This document shows positions 17,261 through 26,069 of a stretch of 64,000 nt of DNA, one piece after another. Source of the DNA: Flagellimonas hadalis (GTDB taxonomy: Bacteria; Bacteroidota; Bacteroidia; Flavobacteriales; Flavobacteriaceae). Under the pieces are notes generated by a model. That model saw only the letters and a program-made list of their open reading frames with translations, ran no database searches and had not been told where the DNA came from. The DNA lies in assembly GCF_007785775.2 (NCBI RefSeq), contig NZ_VNIK02000006.1, forward strand, positions 1 to 64,000. Direction: 5' to 3'. How positions within the stretch are numbered: position 1 is the first letter of the stretch; the number at the start of each line of letters is the position of its first letter. A program made the translations under genes and the position numbers.

Positions 17261-17811
17261 TAGGCCCAGGCATTTTCACCATTGTACGGGATGCAGCCTT
17301 CAAACCTGCCCGGTACAGGGTTGTATCGAAGGGCCTTCGTGGCGCCGGGCTCAGAAGAGAAATACCCCCACAAGGTGAGTTCTTTCAGCATGCCAAAGAA
17401 ATGGGGTTTGCCCGATGACCGGTAATTTCTTGCCTCATCATCAAACTGGGTCAACAGCTCCAGTTTTTGGTCCTTGTTCAGGTCAAGAAACGCATTTCCG
17501 TATATTTCTTCAGATTTTTCGGCTATGGTTTCGAGGCCGTTGATGAAGATGGAAGTCTCATCAAGATCATAACAATCGTTCACCATGGTTTTGATGAATG
17601 TCCCGACATGGGCCGCCTTGGCTCCAGGCGATTGGTCCGTGTCTGGGAGAATGGTCTCGCCGATTTCATCTAAAAATGGCACATCGGTATCTGTGATCAG
17701 TTGCGCTCTTTTTTTGGGAGGAGCGGAACAGCCCGACAAAAATAGTTCGGCTCCTATGATACTGCTGCCCAGCACAATGGTTGTGAGTTTTAAGGCTTCT
17801 CTTCTTTCCAT
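17260..17811 (-). CDS. Gluconate 2-dehydrogenase subunit 3-like Tat lipoprotein
   Basis: 183 residues from the ATG at 17811 (MERREALKL). The N-terminus has a twin-arginine-like RRE and a hydrophobic stretch ending in a lipobox (FLSGC), so it is probably an exported lipoprotein. The body matches gluconate 2-dehydrogenase subunit 3 (ADVPFLDEIGETILP-like TDVPFLDEIGETILPDT, and FFGMLKELTLWGYFSSEPGA). Such small subunits accompany GMC-type flavoproteins and are needed for their export or assembly. Here the GMC partner is encoded two genes upstream in the same operon. The pair could form a membrane-tethered periplasmic sugar dehydrogenase. Confidence 0.85.
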   Translation of the reverse strand: MERREALKLTTIVLGSSIIGAELFLSGCSAPPKKRAQLITDTDVPFLDEIGETILPDTDQSPGAKAAHVGTFIKTMVNDCYDLDETSIFINGLETIAEKSEEIYGNAFLDLNKDQKLELLTQFDDEARNYRSSGKPHFFGMLKELTLWGYFSSEPGATKALRYNPVPGRFEGCIPYNGENAWA

Positions 17812-17827
17812 GGTTTGTTCTTTATTG

Positions 17828-18907
17828 CTACTTCTTCCATAATTTATAAGGCTTGTCCACTTTGGTCTTGAAGGGCAGTTCCACTTTTTTCCCAGAACCT
17901 GCCGATTCGTAAGCTGCAAAAATGACCTCTAGAACGGCCTTGCCGTCCTCCCCGGTCACCAAGGGTTGCTTGTCGTTTTTGACACAGTCCACAAAGTGTT
18001 CAAACTCTTGGGGAAAGCCGTAGTTCCAACTTTCCTCATACATGGTGTAGCTCCATCCGATGGTATTACCCGCTTTTTCCACTGCGTAGCCAACCCCTTT
18101 GTTGCTGTAGGTCTGTATGGAACTGCCTTGGAGCAGGTCGGCATAGGCGACACCTTCCGAGCCATGTATTTCTGCCTTGTCATCCATGCCGCCTAGTTTG
18201 GTCCAACTTTCCTCCATCATGGCCACAACACTATCCTCAAATTCCAAAATGATGATGGCATTGTCCTCACCTTTGGTTTTATCGGCATGGACACTGGTCA
18301 TCATTTGCGCATATACCGATTTGATGGCCTTTTCGGGGTGCAACCAGCGAAAAAACTGGATGGCATGGCAGCCCATGTCCATAGTGACCCCACCACCGGA
18401 ACGCTCCACGTCCCAGAAATGGTCGGCATGTGGCCCATCATGCTTTTCGGATTGTTTGAAGAGGACAGGTTTTCCTAGGGCACCTTCATCCAAAAGTGCC
18501 TTCATGCGGACGTATTTTGGAGCAAAGCACAGTTCCTCTGCATACATGAGCTTCACATTGGCCTGTTTGCACGCATCGATCATGAGGTCGGCTTCCTTCA
18601 AGTTCATGCAAAGGGGCTTTTCGACCACAACATGCTTGCCCGCCTTTGCAATTTTCAGAGTGATCTCGCAATGAAGATAATTGGGCGCCCCGATGACCAC
18701 CATGTCAATTTGCGGCATGGCCAGCATCTGGTCCAGGTCGGTAAAGTGGTTGGGGATATTGAATTTTTCCGCAAAGTTCTTGGCATTCCCTTCGGTGGGG
18801 GACATGACCGCCAAGATTTCCGCATCGGCCACCCTGCCCAATGCGTCTGCGTGTATAGTCGATATAAATTGTGAACCTACGAGTCCGATCCCTACTTTCT
18901 TGTCCAT
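17828..18907 (-). CDS. Gfo/Idh/MocA family oxidoreductase
   Basis: 359 residues, cytosolic. N-terminal Rossmann fold (KVGIGLVGSQFIS, a variant of GxGxxG), the EKP motif (VVVEKPLCMNLKEA) and the catalytic-site segment GGGVTMDMGCHAIQFF of the C-terminal domain. The family oxidises or reduces sugars at various carbons with NAD(P). In operons with a GMC/subunit-3 dehydrogenase the usual role is handling of 3-keto sugars, and that is the inference here. It lies 15 bases after the GMC gene and 16 before the subunit 3-like gene. The exact substrate cannot be told. Confidence 0.88.
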   Translation of the reverse strand: MDKKVGIGLVGSQFISTIHADALGRVADAEILAVMSPTEGNAKNFAEKFNIPNHFTDLDQMLAMPQIDMVVIGAPNYLHCEITLKIAKAGKHVVVEKPLCMNLKEADLMIDACKQANVKLMYAEELCFAPKYVRMKALLDEGALGKPVLFKQSEKHDGPHADHFWDVERSGGGVTMDMGCHAIQFFRWLHPEKAIKSVYAQMMTSVHADKTKGEDNAIIILEFEDSVVAMMEESWTKLGGMDDKAEIHGSEGVAYADLLQGSSIQTYSNKGVGYAVEKAGNTIGWSYTMYEESWNYGFPQEFEHFVDCVKNDKQPLVTGEDGKAVLEVIFAAYESAGSGKKVELPFKTKVDKPYKLWKK

Positions 18908-18922
18908 TGTTGCATTTTTATA

Positions 18923-20614
18923 TTATAAGATACCGCTTTTGAATTGTGCCACGGCATACGTGGCCGCTCTGGCCGTAAGTGCCATGTACAAAATGGAAGG
19001 GCTTTGGTTCCCTGTGCTGGTCATGCAGGCACCGTCCGTGACAAAGACATTCTTGCAGGCATGCAATTGGTTGTGCTCGTTCAGCAGGGAAGTTTGTGGG
19101 TCTTTGCCCATCCGTACACCGCCCATTTCGTGGATGTCGAGGCCTGGGGCCTGTTTGTTATCGAGGGTCTCAATGTCCGTACAACCCATTTGTTCCAACA
19201 TTCTTTGGCTTTCGATCAAAAAATCATTGACCATTTTGTCATCATTTTCGTCATAGCCCACATCGGTCACCAATAGGGGAATGCCCCAATCATCAGTCTT
19301 GTCAGGGCTGAGATATACCCTGTTGGAAGCCTTGGGAATGGTCTCGCCCTGCATGTACATATAGATGCGCCAATCGCCCGGCTTGCTGATCCGGTGCTTA
19401 AAGTCTGCCCCAAGTTGAGGGACATTATCGGGCACTTCTTCGGTCCTGTTCCGATAGCCCCCTGTGAAAATGGTATAACCGCCCACAAAGTCGGTATCCT
19501 GTTCCTTGAGGTTGCGGTAATTGGCGATGATGCATTCCGAAGGTCTTGAGCCGTAGTAGTATTTATCCTCGAATCCACTGATTTTTCCGCCAGCACTGGC
19601 CCTATAATTATGGAAGCCGACGTACCTTCCCAAAAGGTCATGGTCATTGCCCAAGCCGTATGGAAAGCGTTCCGATCTTGAATTGAGCAAGATCAGGTTG
19701 GAATTGAGCGCCGATGCATTCACAAATATGATACGGGCATTGTAGACAATCTCCTCTTTGGTGTTCGTGTCGATGACCTTGACCCCTGAAGCCTTTCCGG
19801 AAGCATCATCATAGATGATGGAATGCACTACAGAAAACGGACGTATGGTCAGGTTCCCGGTTTTTTCCGCCCAGGGCAATGTGGAGGCGTTGGAACTGAA
19901 ATATCCTCCAAAGGGGCAGCCCCGCATACACTTGTTGCGGCATTGGCACTTGCTCCGACCTTGATCCAGATGGATTTGCTCCGGCTCGCTCACGTGGGCC
20001 CATCGGCCTTGCGCCAAGTACCTTCCGGGAAACTTTTTTTCAAGGACATCCTTCATGTGCTCTTCCACACAGTTCAGCTCGAAAGGGGGAAGAAATTCGC
20101 CATCGGGCATGGCTTCGATGCCGTCCTTGTTCCCACAGACCCCTATGAATTTTTCCACATGGGAATACCATGGGGCAATGTCATCATAACCAATGGGCCA
20201 CGCTATCCCGTAGCCATATTTTTGGGGCGCCTTGAACTCATAATCGCTCCAACGCTGGCAGGCGCGACCCCAGATGAGTGACTTTCCGCCCACTTGATAG
20301 CCCCTGATCCAGTCGAACGGTTTTTCTTGGATGTAGGGATGGTCGGCATCCTTGATGAAAAAATGGGCCGTGTCCTCGCCAAATCCGGAAGCCTTGGTAA
20401 TCAGGGGATTTTCTTGATAGAATTCCTTGGTCATCCTGCCGCCATGGGCAAAATCCCAAGGGTCCATGGTCATGGTCGGGTAGTCCTTGATGTGCCTTAC
20501 GTCCCGTCCCCGTTCCAACACCAGGGTTTTCAGTCCCTGCTCGCAGAGTTCTTTGGCCGCCCAGCCCCCGGATATGCCCGATCCGATCACGATGGCATCA
20601 AACTGGTTTTCCAT
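18923..20614 (-). CDS. GMC family flavin oxidoreductase (sugar dehydrogenase)
   Basis: 563 residues from the ATG at 20614 (MENQFDAIVIGSGISGG); the longer frame from 20662 would put 16 residues before the FAD motif. FAD-binding GSGISGGWAAKEL, a Cys-rich segment CQCRNKCMRGCPFGG (about residue 235-250), and the GMC C-terminal domain with the catalytic His (DIHEMGGVRMG) and Asn (STGNQSPSILYMAL). It resembles the catalytic subunit of glucoside 3-dehydrogenases and fructose/sorbitol-type dehydrogenases. It lacks a signal peptide of its own; the subunit 3-like Tat lipoprotein in the operon could carry it across the membrane. First gene of the operon, divergent from an AraC regulator 193 bases away. 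Confidence 0.88.
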   Translation of the reverse strand: MENQFDAIVIGSGISGGWAAKELCEQGLKTLVLERGRDVRHIKDYPTMTMDPWDFAHGGRMTKEFYQENPLITKASGFGEDTAHFFIKDADHPYIQEKPFDWIRGYQVGGKSLIWGRACQRWSDYEFKAPQKYGYGIAWPIGYDDIAPWYSHVEKFIGVCGNKDGIEAMPDGEFLPPFELNCVEEHMKDVLEKKFPGRYLAQGRWAHVSEPEQIHLDQGRSKCQCRNKCMRGCPFGGYFSSNASTLPWAEKTGNLTIRPFSVVHSIIYDDASGKASGVKVIDTNTKEEIVYNARIIFVNASALNSNLILLNSRSERFPYGLGNDHDLLGRYVGFHNYRASAGGKISGFEDKYYYGSRPSECIIANYRNLKEQDTDFVGGYTIFTGGYRNRTEEVPDNVPQLGADFKHRISKPGDWRIYMYMQGETIPKASNRVYLSPDKTDDWGIPLLVTDVGYDENDDKMVNDFLIESQRMLEQMGCTDIETLDNKQAPGLDIHEMGGVRMGKDPQTSLLNEHNQLHACKNVFVTDGACMTSTGNQSPSILYMALTARAATYAVAQFKSGIL

Positions 20615-20807
20615 TGGAGATATGTTTGTGGTTGTTTTAAAGTTATAAAACCTTTTGTTCAATTTCAGGTTTTTCCTATCCCATACAAGTCTATTTATGA
20701 GGGATTTCTTGTTCGGCAGTTTATGGCCAGATTTCCAAAGGTGGTTGTTTCATCCGATACTCTTTTTGTAAATTACTCCATATTTTTTGTAAAATCGTGA
20801 TGGGACA

Positions 20808-21623
20808 ATGATCAAAGAGGCAGATTTAAAGCGCTTTTACTTTGAACTGGATGAGGAGACACCTGTGCAGGTGCTTCTGAACAGGCATGAAGATGTTGGT
20901 GAAGGCTGGTTCGATATGCATTATGAACTGGAACTGGGGGTAGTTGTCGAAGGAAGGATGGTCAGGGAATACTTTGGTCACAAGATGGAAATTGGGCCCG
21001 GGGACATCTGGCTTTGCAATATGTGGGAGCCACATGGTTTTGAGATTGTGGAGGCTCCCTGTGAAGTGGTCGTTTTTGTAGTGGACCCAAAATATGGTGC
21101 CACATCCCATTTTCTGAACAAGGACATTTCCAGGGCATTTATGGCTTCACCTGGTGAAAGACCCAAAACATTACCCGATTCAAGGGAAAAGATGAGAGGT
21201 TTGGCCAAAAAGGTCCAGGTACAGTTCTCCGAAGATGATGATCCTGATTGGGCCAAGCTTTATTTTTTTCAGACCATGCTTTCATTGATTGAAAAATGGG
21301 AACCGCAGAGCCCAATGACCAGTTATGGTTCCCGAACATCCATTCAAGGGGCCCTTCGGTTGATTTTCAGGGAAAGACGATTGATCACCACCAAAGAGGC
21401 CGCATCGGCCTGTAATATGTCGGTAACCAAGTTCACGGCACTGTTCAAGGATCTTATGGGGTCGACCTTTTCTGATTTCGCCCTCCAATATAGGATTAAG
21501 GGTGCCGCTTCCCAATTGAAGAACTCGGAGCTTACCCAAGAGGCTGTGGCATTGAATTGGGGATTCACCGATGCAAGCCATTTGCACAAACACCTTTATC
21601 ATGCGGTGGACAAAAAGTGTTGA
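20808..21623 (+). CDS. AraC family transcriptional regulator
   Basis: 271 residues. The N-terminal half is a cupin-like sensor (HYELELGVVVEGRMVREYFGHKMEIGPGDIWLCN), typical of sugar-responsive AraC proteins. The C-terminal HTH is AraC-like (TTKEAASACNMSVTKFTALFKDLMGSTFSDFALQYRI, then NWGFTDASHLHKHLY). It is divergent from the GMC operon with a shared 193-base control region, so it probably regulates that operon in response to a sugar. It is convergent with pafA, 24 bases apart. Confidence 0.85.
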   Translation: MIKEADLKRFYFELDEETPVQVLLNRHEDVGEGWFDMHYELELGVVVEGRMVREYFGHKMEIGPGDIWLCNMWEPHGFEIVEAPCEVVVFVVDPKYGATSHFLNKDISRAFMASPGERPKTLPDSREKMRGLAKKVQVQFSEDDDPDWAKLYFFQTMLSLIEKWEPQSPMTSYGSRTSIQGALRLIFRERRLITTKEAASACNMSVTKFTALFKDLMGSTFSDFALQYRIKGAASQLKNSELTQEAVALNWGFTDASHLHKHLYHAVDKKC

Positions 21624-21647
21624 GCCATTTGGCTGGCACTTGTTTTT

Positions 21648-23300
21648 TCACTCAAAAATCTCACCAATGGGCCTTCTGTCCGAAGCATCGGGCAGGGGAA
21701 TATCCAAAAGCATCGACAAAGTGGGTGCTATTTGTGTAATGGTGTGCGGGGCAATGCTCAAGCCTTGTTTCACACCCCATCCGTACCAGAGCATGGGCAC
21801 GTGCGTGTCCGTGGTGTAGGCCGTTCCGTGGGTGGTCCCGTAATCCCGTTGGTCCATCCAGCCAGGAAAGGAGTGGAGGAGAATGTCCCCGGAGTTTTTG
21901 GAATTGTAGGCATTGCGCACAAACTCACCTATGGTACTGTTCATCAAGTTCCATTCGTGAAGGGCAGGAACAAAAACCTCTTTCACGCTGTCCAAGTTTT
22001 GCAGGTATAGGGCCGCTTTTTTAAGAAGTTCCGTATTCGCCCTGATTTCTGGAGCCAAATAGACTTGGGTGTTATCGATAAACAAGACACCGTTTTCAAT
22101 TCCGGATTCCTTGGAAAGGTATTCATTCAGTTTTTGGCCCATCTGCTCGGGATCATAACTGCTTCCGGGAAGTCCTTTTTGCTCCAAGAACCCGGGATGG
22201 TCACTGGCAGCATGGTCAGCGGTAAGGAACACCAAATAGTTGCCTTTGCCCACGGTTTTGTCCAAATGGACCAATAGCCGGGCCAGTTCCCTGTCCAGCC
22301 GCACATAAGTGTCCTCCAGCTCTTTGGAGCGAATCCCAAAATAATGTCCCACATAGTCGGTGCTGGAGTAACTCAAGGCTAGAAAATCCATGTCCTTGCC
22401 TTTCCCCAGGCCTTCTCCATCTATCGTGGCCATGGCCATTTCCGTTACTATGGTATTTCCGAAGGGCACCTCGGTGAGCATGGCAAAATCGCCATTTTGT
22501 TTTCTCAGTTTTTTCAGGTTATAGGGAAAGGTACTTTTCTTGTTGCCCTTGTAGATTTTTTCAAAAGGGGAATCGTCAGGATTGCTGTTTTGATAGCGTT
22601 CCATGGGTAAAAAGGGAGCCCAGGTCAGGTTCATTAGAGAATCGGAAAGTTTTCTTTTGTTGAAAGCGATGAGCCAATCCGGCAATTGTTCCCCATAATA
22701 TGAACTGCTGATGAAATTGCCATTCCCCGAATGGTACCAAAAGGCATGATCGGCCATATGGCCGGAAGGGAAGATGGCGGAACGGTCTTTTAGGGAGACC
22801 CCGACCACCTTGGACCGTCCATTCGTGCTTAGTTTCAGCTCGTCCGTAATGGTATTGGCCATTAGGTTCTTTGGAGATCGGGAGTAGTTTTCCTTTTTGT
22901 TGGGATCCATCGAAGCTGGGTCGTCCACAAGCGAAACCTCCATATCCTCGGCACAATAAACGGTCCTGCTCTCCGCACGGCTATACCAATTGTTGTTGAC
23001 GATGCCGTGGTTGGCTGGCGTTGTTCCGGTATAGACGGAAGAATGCCCTGCCCCAGTGGTGGTGGGGACGTAGTTATAGTGCATGTTCTTTACATTGAAC
23101 CCTTTGCCCATCAAGCGTTTGAATCCACCCTCTGTATAATTGTCTTGAAAACGGTAGAGGTATTCGGCCCTCATTTGGTCCACCACGATGCCGACCACCA
23201 GCTTTGGTTTGGATTCTTGTTGGGCGGACACTATATTCAGGAAACATAGGGACACCATAAGGATTTTGGGCAAATGGCCCATGTTGAAAAAAGATTTCAT
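21648..23300 (-). CDS. pafA: PafA-type alkaline phosphatase
   Basis: 550 residues with a signal peptide (ending NIVSAQ; a second ATG at 23282 is possible). It matches PafA, the calcium-stimulated periplasmic phosphatase of Bacteroidetes: GIVVDQMRAEY (zinc Asp), PTTTGAGHSSVYTG with the catalytic Thr near residue 82, NNNWY (substrate Asn), SLKDRSAIFPSGHMADHAFW with the Lys/Arg pair that distinguishes PafA from PhoA, TADHAA, and THGTAYTTDTHVPM. It hydrolyses phosphomonoesters such as glycerol phosphate and is not blocked by phosphate. Divergent from the DeoR-type regulator. In this neighbourhood it would release glycerol and phosphate from glycerol-3-phosphate made by the GDPD. Confidence 0.92.
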   Translation of the reverse strand: MKSFFNMGHLPKILMVSLCFLNIVSAQQESKPKLVVGIVVDQMRAEYLYRFQDNYTEGGFKRLMGKGFNVKNMHYNYVPTTTGAGHSSVYTGTTPANHGIVNNNWYSRAESRTVYCAEDMEVSLVDDPASMDPNKKENYSRSPKNLMANTITDELKLSTNGRSKVVGVSLKDRSAIFPSGHMADHAFWYHSGNGNFISSSYYGEQLPDWLIAFNKRKLSDSLMNLTWAPFLPMERYQNSNPDDSPFEKIYKGNKKSTFPYNLKKLRKQNGDFAMLTEVPFGNTIVTEMAMATIDGEGLGKGKDMDFLALSYSSTDYVGHYFGIRSKELEDTYVRLDRELARLLVHLDKTVGKGNYLVFLTADHAASDHPGFLEQKGLPGSSYDPEQMGQKLNEYLSKESGIENGVLFIDNTQVYLAPEIRANTELLKKAALYLQNLDSVKEVFVPALHEWNLMNSTIGEFVRNAYNSKNSGDILLHSFPGWMDQRDYGTTHGTAYTTDTHVPMLWYGWGVKQGLSIAPHTITQIAPTLSMLLDIPLPDASDRRPIGEIFE

Positions 23301-23613
23301 GTGTTTGGATTTATTGATGAAAAATGGATTGTATGGATAGGGGACTTAAAATATATTATGTACGCTAATATACGGCCCTAAATACTTTCATACAATATCT
23401 TTTTATTTCATTTTGTTATTTTTACCGACCCATATTCGTGATTTTGAGATCTAATCCTTCCTTTTTGAATTAGATAAGGATAAAATCCTTCTGCATTGGG
23501 AAAAGTGCAAAATGGAAATGGGAAGAGATTGGGCGATGCAAACATTTGCTCCAGAATGTATACCTTTAAGCAATTCAGTCATCATACATGACACACTAAC
23601 TAACCATTATTGA
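23301..23613. other. Divergent control region between pafA and the DeoR gene
   Basis: 313 bases without a gene. TACCTTTA at 23561-23568 is one mismatch from TAnnTTTG on the DeoR side, but no well-spaced TTG accompanies it. On the pafA side I see only weak -7 candidates. No clear palindromic operator or phosphate-box-like direct repeat was found by eye. Confidence 0.4.
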
Positions 23614-24375
23614 ATGAATACAGTAGAACGGCACAAACATATCCTCGAGAAAATTCAACAAGAGGGACAGATCAAGGTTCAATACATTTGTGAGACCATG
23701 GATATTTCGCCGGTCACGGCACGGAAAGACCTCAAGTTCTTAGAGGAAAAAGGGTTGGTGTATCGGGTGCACGGAGGGGCAACATTGATCAATCCCTACA
23801 CCATCGACAAGCACGTCAATGAAAAAGAGAAAATCCACTACGATGAAAAATCGAAGATTGGTGCAGCTGCCGCAAAGTTGATCACTCCCAATGATTCCAT
23901 CCTTATCGCATCAGGGACAACGGTGCTGGCCTTGGCCAAGAGCATTGTGCCCCAGGAAAACCTTACCGTGATTACCTCTGCCTTGAATGTTGCCCTGGAA
24001 CTCAACAAGCATTTGGAGATCGAGGTGATACAGTTGGGAGGTGTGCTTCGCAAGCGCTCCTCTTCTGTGACGGGACTTTATGCGGAATCTATTTTGCCCG
24101 ACTTTTCTTGTAGTAAATTTTATTTGGGGGTCGATGGGATCGATCTTGATTTTGGATTGACCACGGCCAATGTGATGGAGGCCCACCTGAACAGGGAAAT
24201 GATCAAGGTTTCGCAGAAAACCATCGTTCTGGCCGATTCCACCAAGTTCAGCAAACGAGGTTTTGGCCGTATCTGCGGCTTTGAGCACATTGATGAGATC
24301 ATCACCGATCAAGGGATTTCCAAATTTACCCAAAACGCCCTCGAAGAGTATGGCATCAAGGTGACCATCGTCTAA
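23614..24375 (+). CDS. DeoR/GlpR family transcriptional repressor
   Basis: 253 residues. N-terminal DeoR winged helix (RHKHILEKIQQEGQIKVQYICETMDISPVTARKDLKFLEEKGLVYRVHGGA), then a sugar-phosphate-sensing domain (ASGTTVLALAKSI, GLYAESILPDFSCSKFYLGVDGID, VLADSTKF). GlpR of E. coli is of this family and responds to glycerol-3-phosphate. With glpD-glpK-glpF and a GDPD operon 1.5-14 kb away, a GlpR-like role for this protein is the best inference, though DeoR proteins also sense other sugar phosphates. It is followed by the SGNH hydrolase in the same direction (113-base gap) and is divergent from pafA. Confidence 0.85.
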   Translation: MNTVERHKHILEKIQQEGQIKVQYICETMDISPVTARKDLKFLEEKGLVYRVHGGATLINPYTIDKHVNEKEKIHYDEKSKIGAAAAKLITPNDSILIASGTTVLALAKSIVPQENLTVITSALNVALELNKHLEIEVIQLGGVLRKRSSSVTGLYAESILPDFSCSKFYLGVDGIDLDFGLTTANVMEAHLNREMIKVSQKTIVLADSTKFSKRGFGRICGFEHIDEIITDQGISKFTQNALEEYGIKVTIV

Positions 24376-24488
24376 GCTATACCAAAAATAAAGATGATAG
24401 CAGGGTTTCGAAATTCATGAAAATCCTTTTAGGAAGGTTCCGATAAATTTCCTTATATTTCGATTGCTTTCTAAAATTTGATTTTAAA

Positions 24489-25169
24489 ATGAAATTTCCA
24501 GTTACCCGAGTGATTCTATATACTGCCCTATTGGGAACCGCGAGCGTTGTGGCCCAAACTGAAGAAATCAATAGGGATTATCGTCCCCGAACCTATGATG
24601 TCCAGGTGCGTCAGTTCAAAATCTATCCCGATACCACGGAAGATATCGTCTTCCTGGGCAACAGCATCACGGCCCGAGCGCAGTGGAACGAATTGCTGCA
24701 ACTTCCACAGGCCAAAAACCGTGGAATTTCAGGGGATACCACCTTTGGTATCTTGGAACGTTTGGATGAGGTGACCGAAGGACAGCCTGCCCAAATTTTC
24801 TTGTTGATCGGAATCAACGATATTTCACGGAATTTCCCTGATGAAGAGATTATCCAGAATTATGAAACTATCATCACAAGAATAAAAAAAGAGTCACCCA
24901 ACACCCGATTGGTGGTACAGACCATTCTCCCCGTAAACAGCAGTTTTGGGGAATATGAAAGGCATTACAATAAGGATGGACATATTGCCAAAGTCAACGA
25001 AGGGATCAAGCAATTGGCGAAAAAGTACGGGTTGACGTTAATTGATCTACATCCCTTGTTTTTGGACGATTCGGGCAGTTTGAAAGCTGAATATACGGAT
25101 GAGGGCCTACACCTGAATGAAAAGGGATATTTGCATTGGGCAGAAATCCTACGTCCTTATTTTGATTAA
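24489..25169 (+). CDS. SGNH/GDSL-family secreted esterase
   Basis: 226 residues, signal peptide (ending SVVAQ). All four SGNH blocks are visible: block I GNSIT with the nucleophile Ser, block II Gly in GISGDTT, block III GINDI with Asn, and block V DEGLHLNEKGY with the Asp-His pair. The family deacylates esters, including acetylated glycans and lysophospholipids. Placed between the GlpR-like regulator and the GDPD operon, a lysophospholipase-type role, freeing glycerophosphodiesters from lipids, is an attractive but unproven reading; it could equally be a sugar acetyl-esterase. Convergent with the GDPD gene (43 bases). Confidence 0.85.
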   Translation: MKFPVTRVILYTALLGTASVVAQTEEINRDYRPRTYDVQVRQFKIYPDTTEDIVFLGNSITARAQWNELLQLPQAKNRGISGDTTFGILERLDEVTEGQPAQIFLLIGINDISRNFPDEEIIQNYETIITRIKKESPNTRLVVQTILPVNSSFGEYERHYNKDGHIAKVNEGIKQLAKKYGLTLIDLHPLFLDDSGSLKAEYTDEGLHLNEKGYLHWAEILRPYFD

Positions 25170-25212
25170 GAAGTTCAGAATTCTGCCCGGAATCAAAAAT
25201 CAGAATTGCTAA

Positions 25213-26022
25213 CTATTTTTGTGCTGACAAAAGGTCAAAAAGCCGCTCTGGCTCATTGGTGGTAATGAAGTCGACCTTTTTCTGGATCATGTCCATCATG
25301 TCTTCCTCCGTATTTACGGTCCAAACATTGACGGTCATGTTTTCCTTGTGTGCCTCCTCGATCCATTCAGGATGGTTCCGATAGACTTTGATGTTGTAAT
25401 CAATGCTGGTGTATCCCGATTTCTTGGCCTCGGAGGGTGCCAGGTCGCCATTGAGATAAGCCACTTCGGACCCAGGTGTCAATTGGCTGACCAAAACCCC
25501 TGCGTCAAAATCAAAAGTGATGTACTCCACCTGATCCTCACCCCCCAGTTGCTTTACCAAGGCCACGGCCTTTTCGGTCAGTAGCAGGGTGTGTCCCTTG
25601 CCCGAGGGGGCTTTCTTGATTTCCAGGATCATACGGGTCTTGTCCTGTTGGAGCCCTTCCTTCAGATAAGCTTCCAACGTAGGGATTTTTTCACCGTTTG
25701 GAAGGGAAACGGACAGCAAATCGGCATAATTGGTATGCTCAATGTCCATCCCCATAAAGTCTGCATCATGGTTTACGACCGGAACACTGTCCAAGGTCAT
25801 GTGGACGTCAAACTCGGCCCCATAATAGCCCAACTCGATGGCATGTTTCAATGCGGCGATGGAGTTTTCGGGCAGACCCTGTGTTTTCCATGCTCCCCTG
25901 TGGGCGATGACACGGGTTTCCGCACCCGTTTCTTGTGAGCAGGATATGTTTGAAAGTAGGAGGGGGAGCATTAAAAATGCCCCCCGTCTTATCAATTGAG
26001 AATAAATGGATGTTAATTTCAT
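25213..26022 (-). CDS. Glycerophosphodiester phosphodiesterase (lipoprotein)
   Basis: 269 residues. The N-terminus is a lipoprotein signal (LLLSNISC), so the enzyme is tethered in the periplasm or on the surface. GDPD motifs: VIAHRGAWKTQGLPENS (catalytic His, Glu), YGAEFDVHMTLDSVPVVNHD (metal Glu/Asp and second His), MILEIKK, and the C-terminal VNVWTVN and ITTNEPERL. The reaction is glycerophosphodiester plus water to glycerol-3-phosphate plus alcohol. Last gene of the susC operon (47-base gap after the phosphoesterase gene). It gives the operon its substrate clue: the imported or bound compound likely contains glycerophosphate. Confidence 0.9.
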   Translation of the reverse strand: MKLTSIYSQLIRRGAFLMLPLLLSNISCSQETGAETRVIAHRGAWKTQGLPENSIAALKHAIELGYYGAEFDVHMTLDSVPVVNHDADFMGMDIEHTNYADLLSVSLPNGEKIPTLEAYLKEGLQQDKTRMILEIKKAPSGKGHTLLLTEKAVALVKQLGGEDQVEYITFDFDAGVLVSQLTPGSEVAYLNGDLAPSEAKKSGYTSIDYNIKVYRNHPEWIEEAHKENMTVNVWTVNTEEDMMDMIQKKVDFITTNEPERLFDLLSAQK

Positions 26023-26069
26023 AATGATTATTGAAATGTCTGTAATTTAATCAATGCGAATGGATTGGA

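Noticed and set aside
25176..25185. Palindrome CAGAATTCTG after the SGNH gene
   Set aside because: Short, no T-run and no conserved copies; probably chance.
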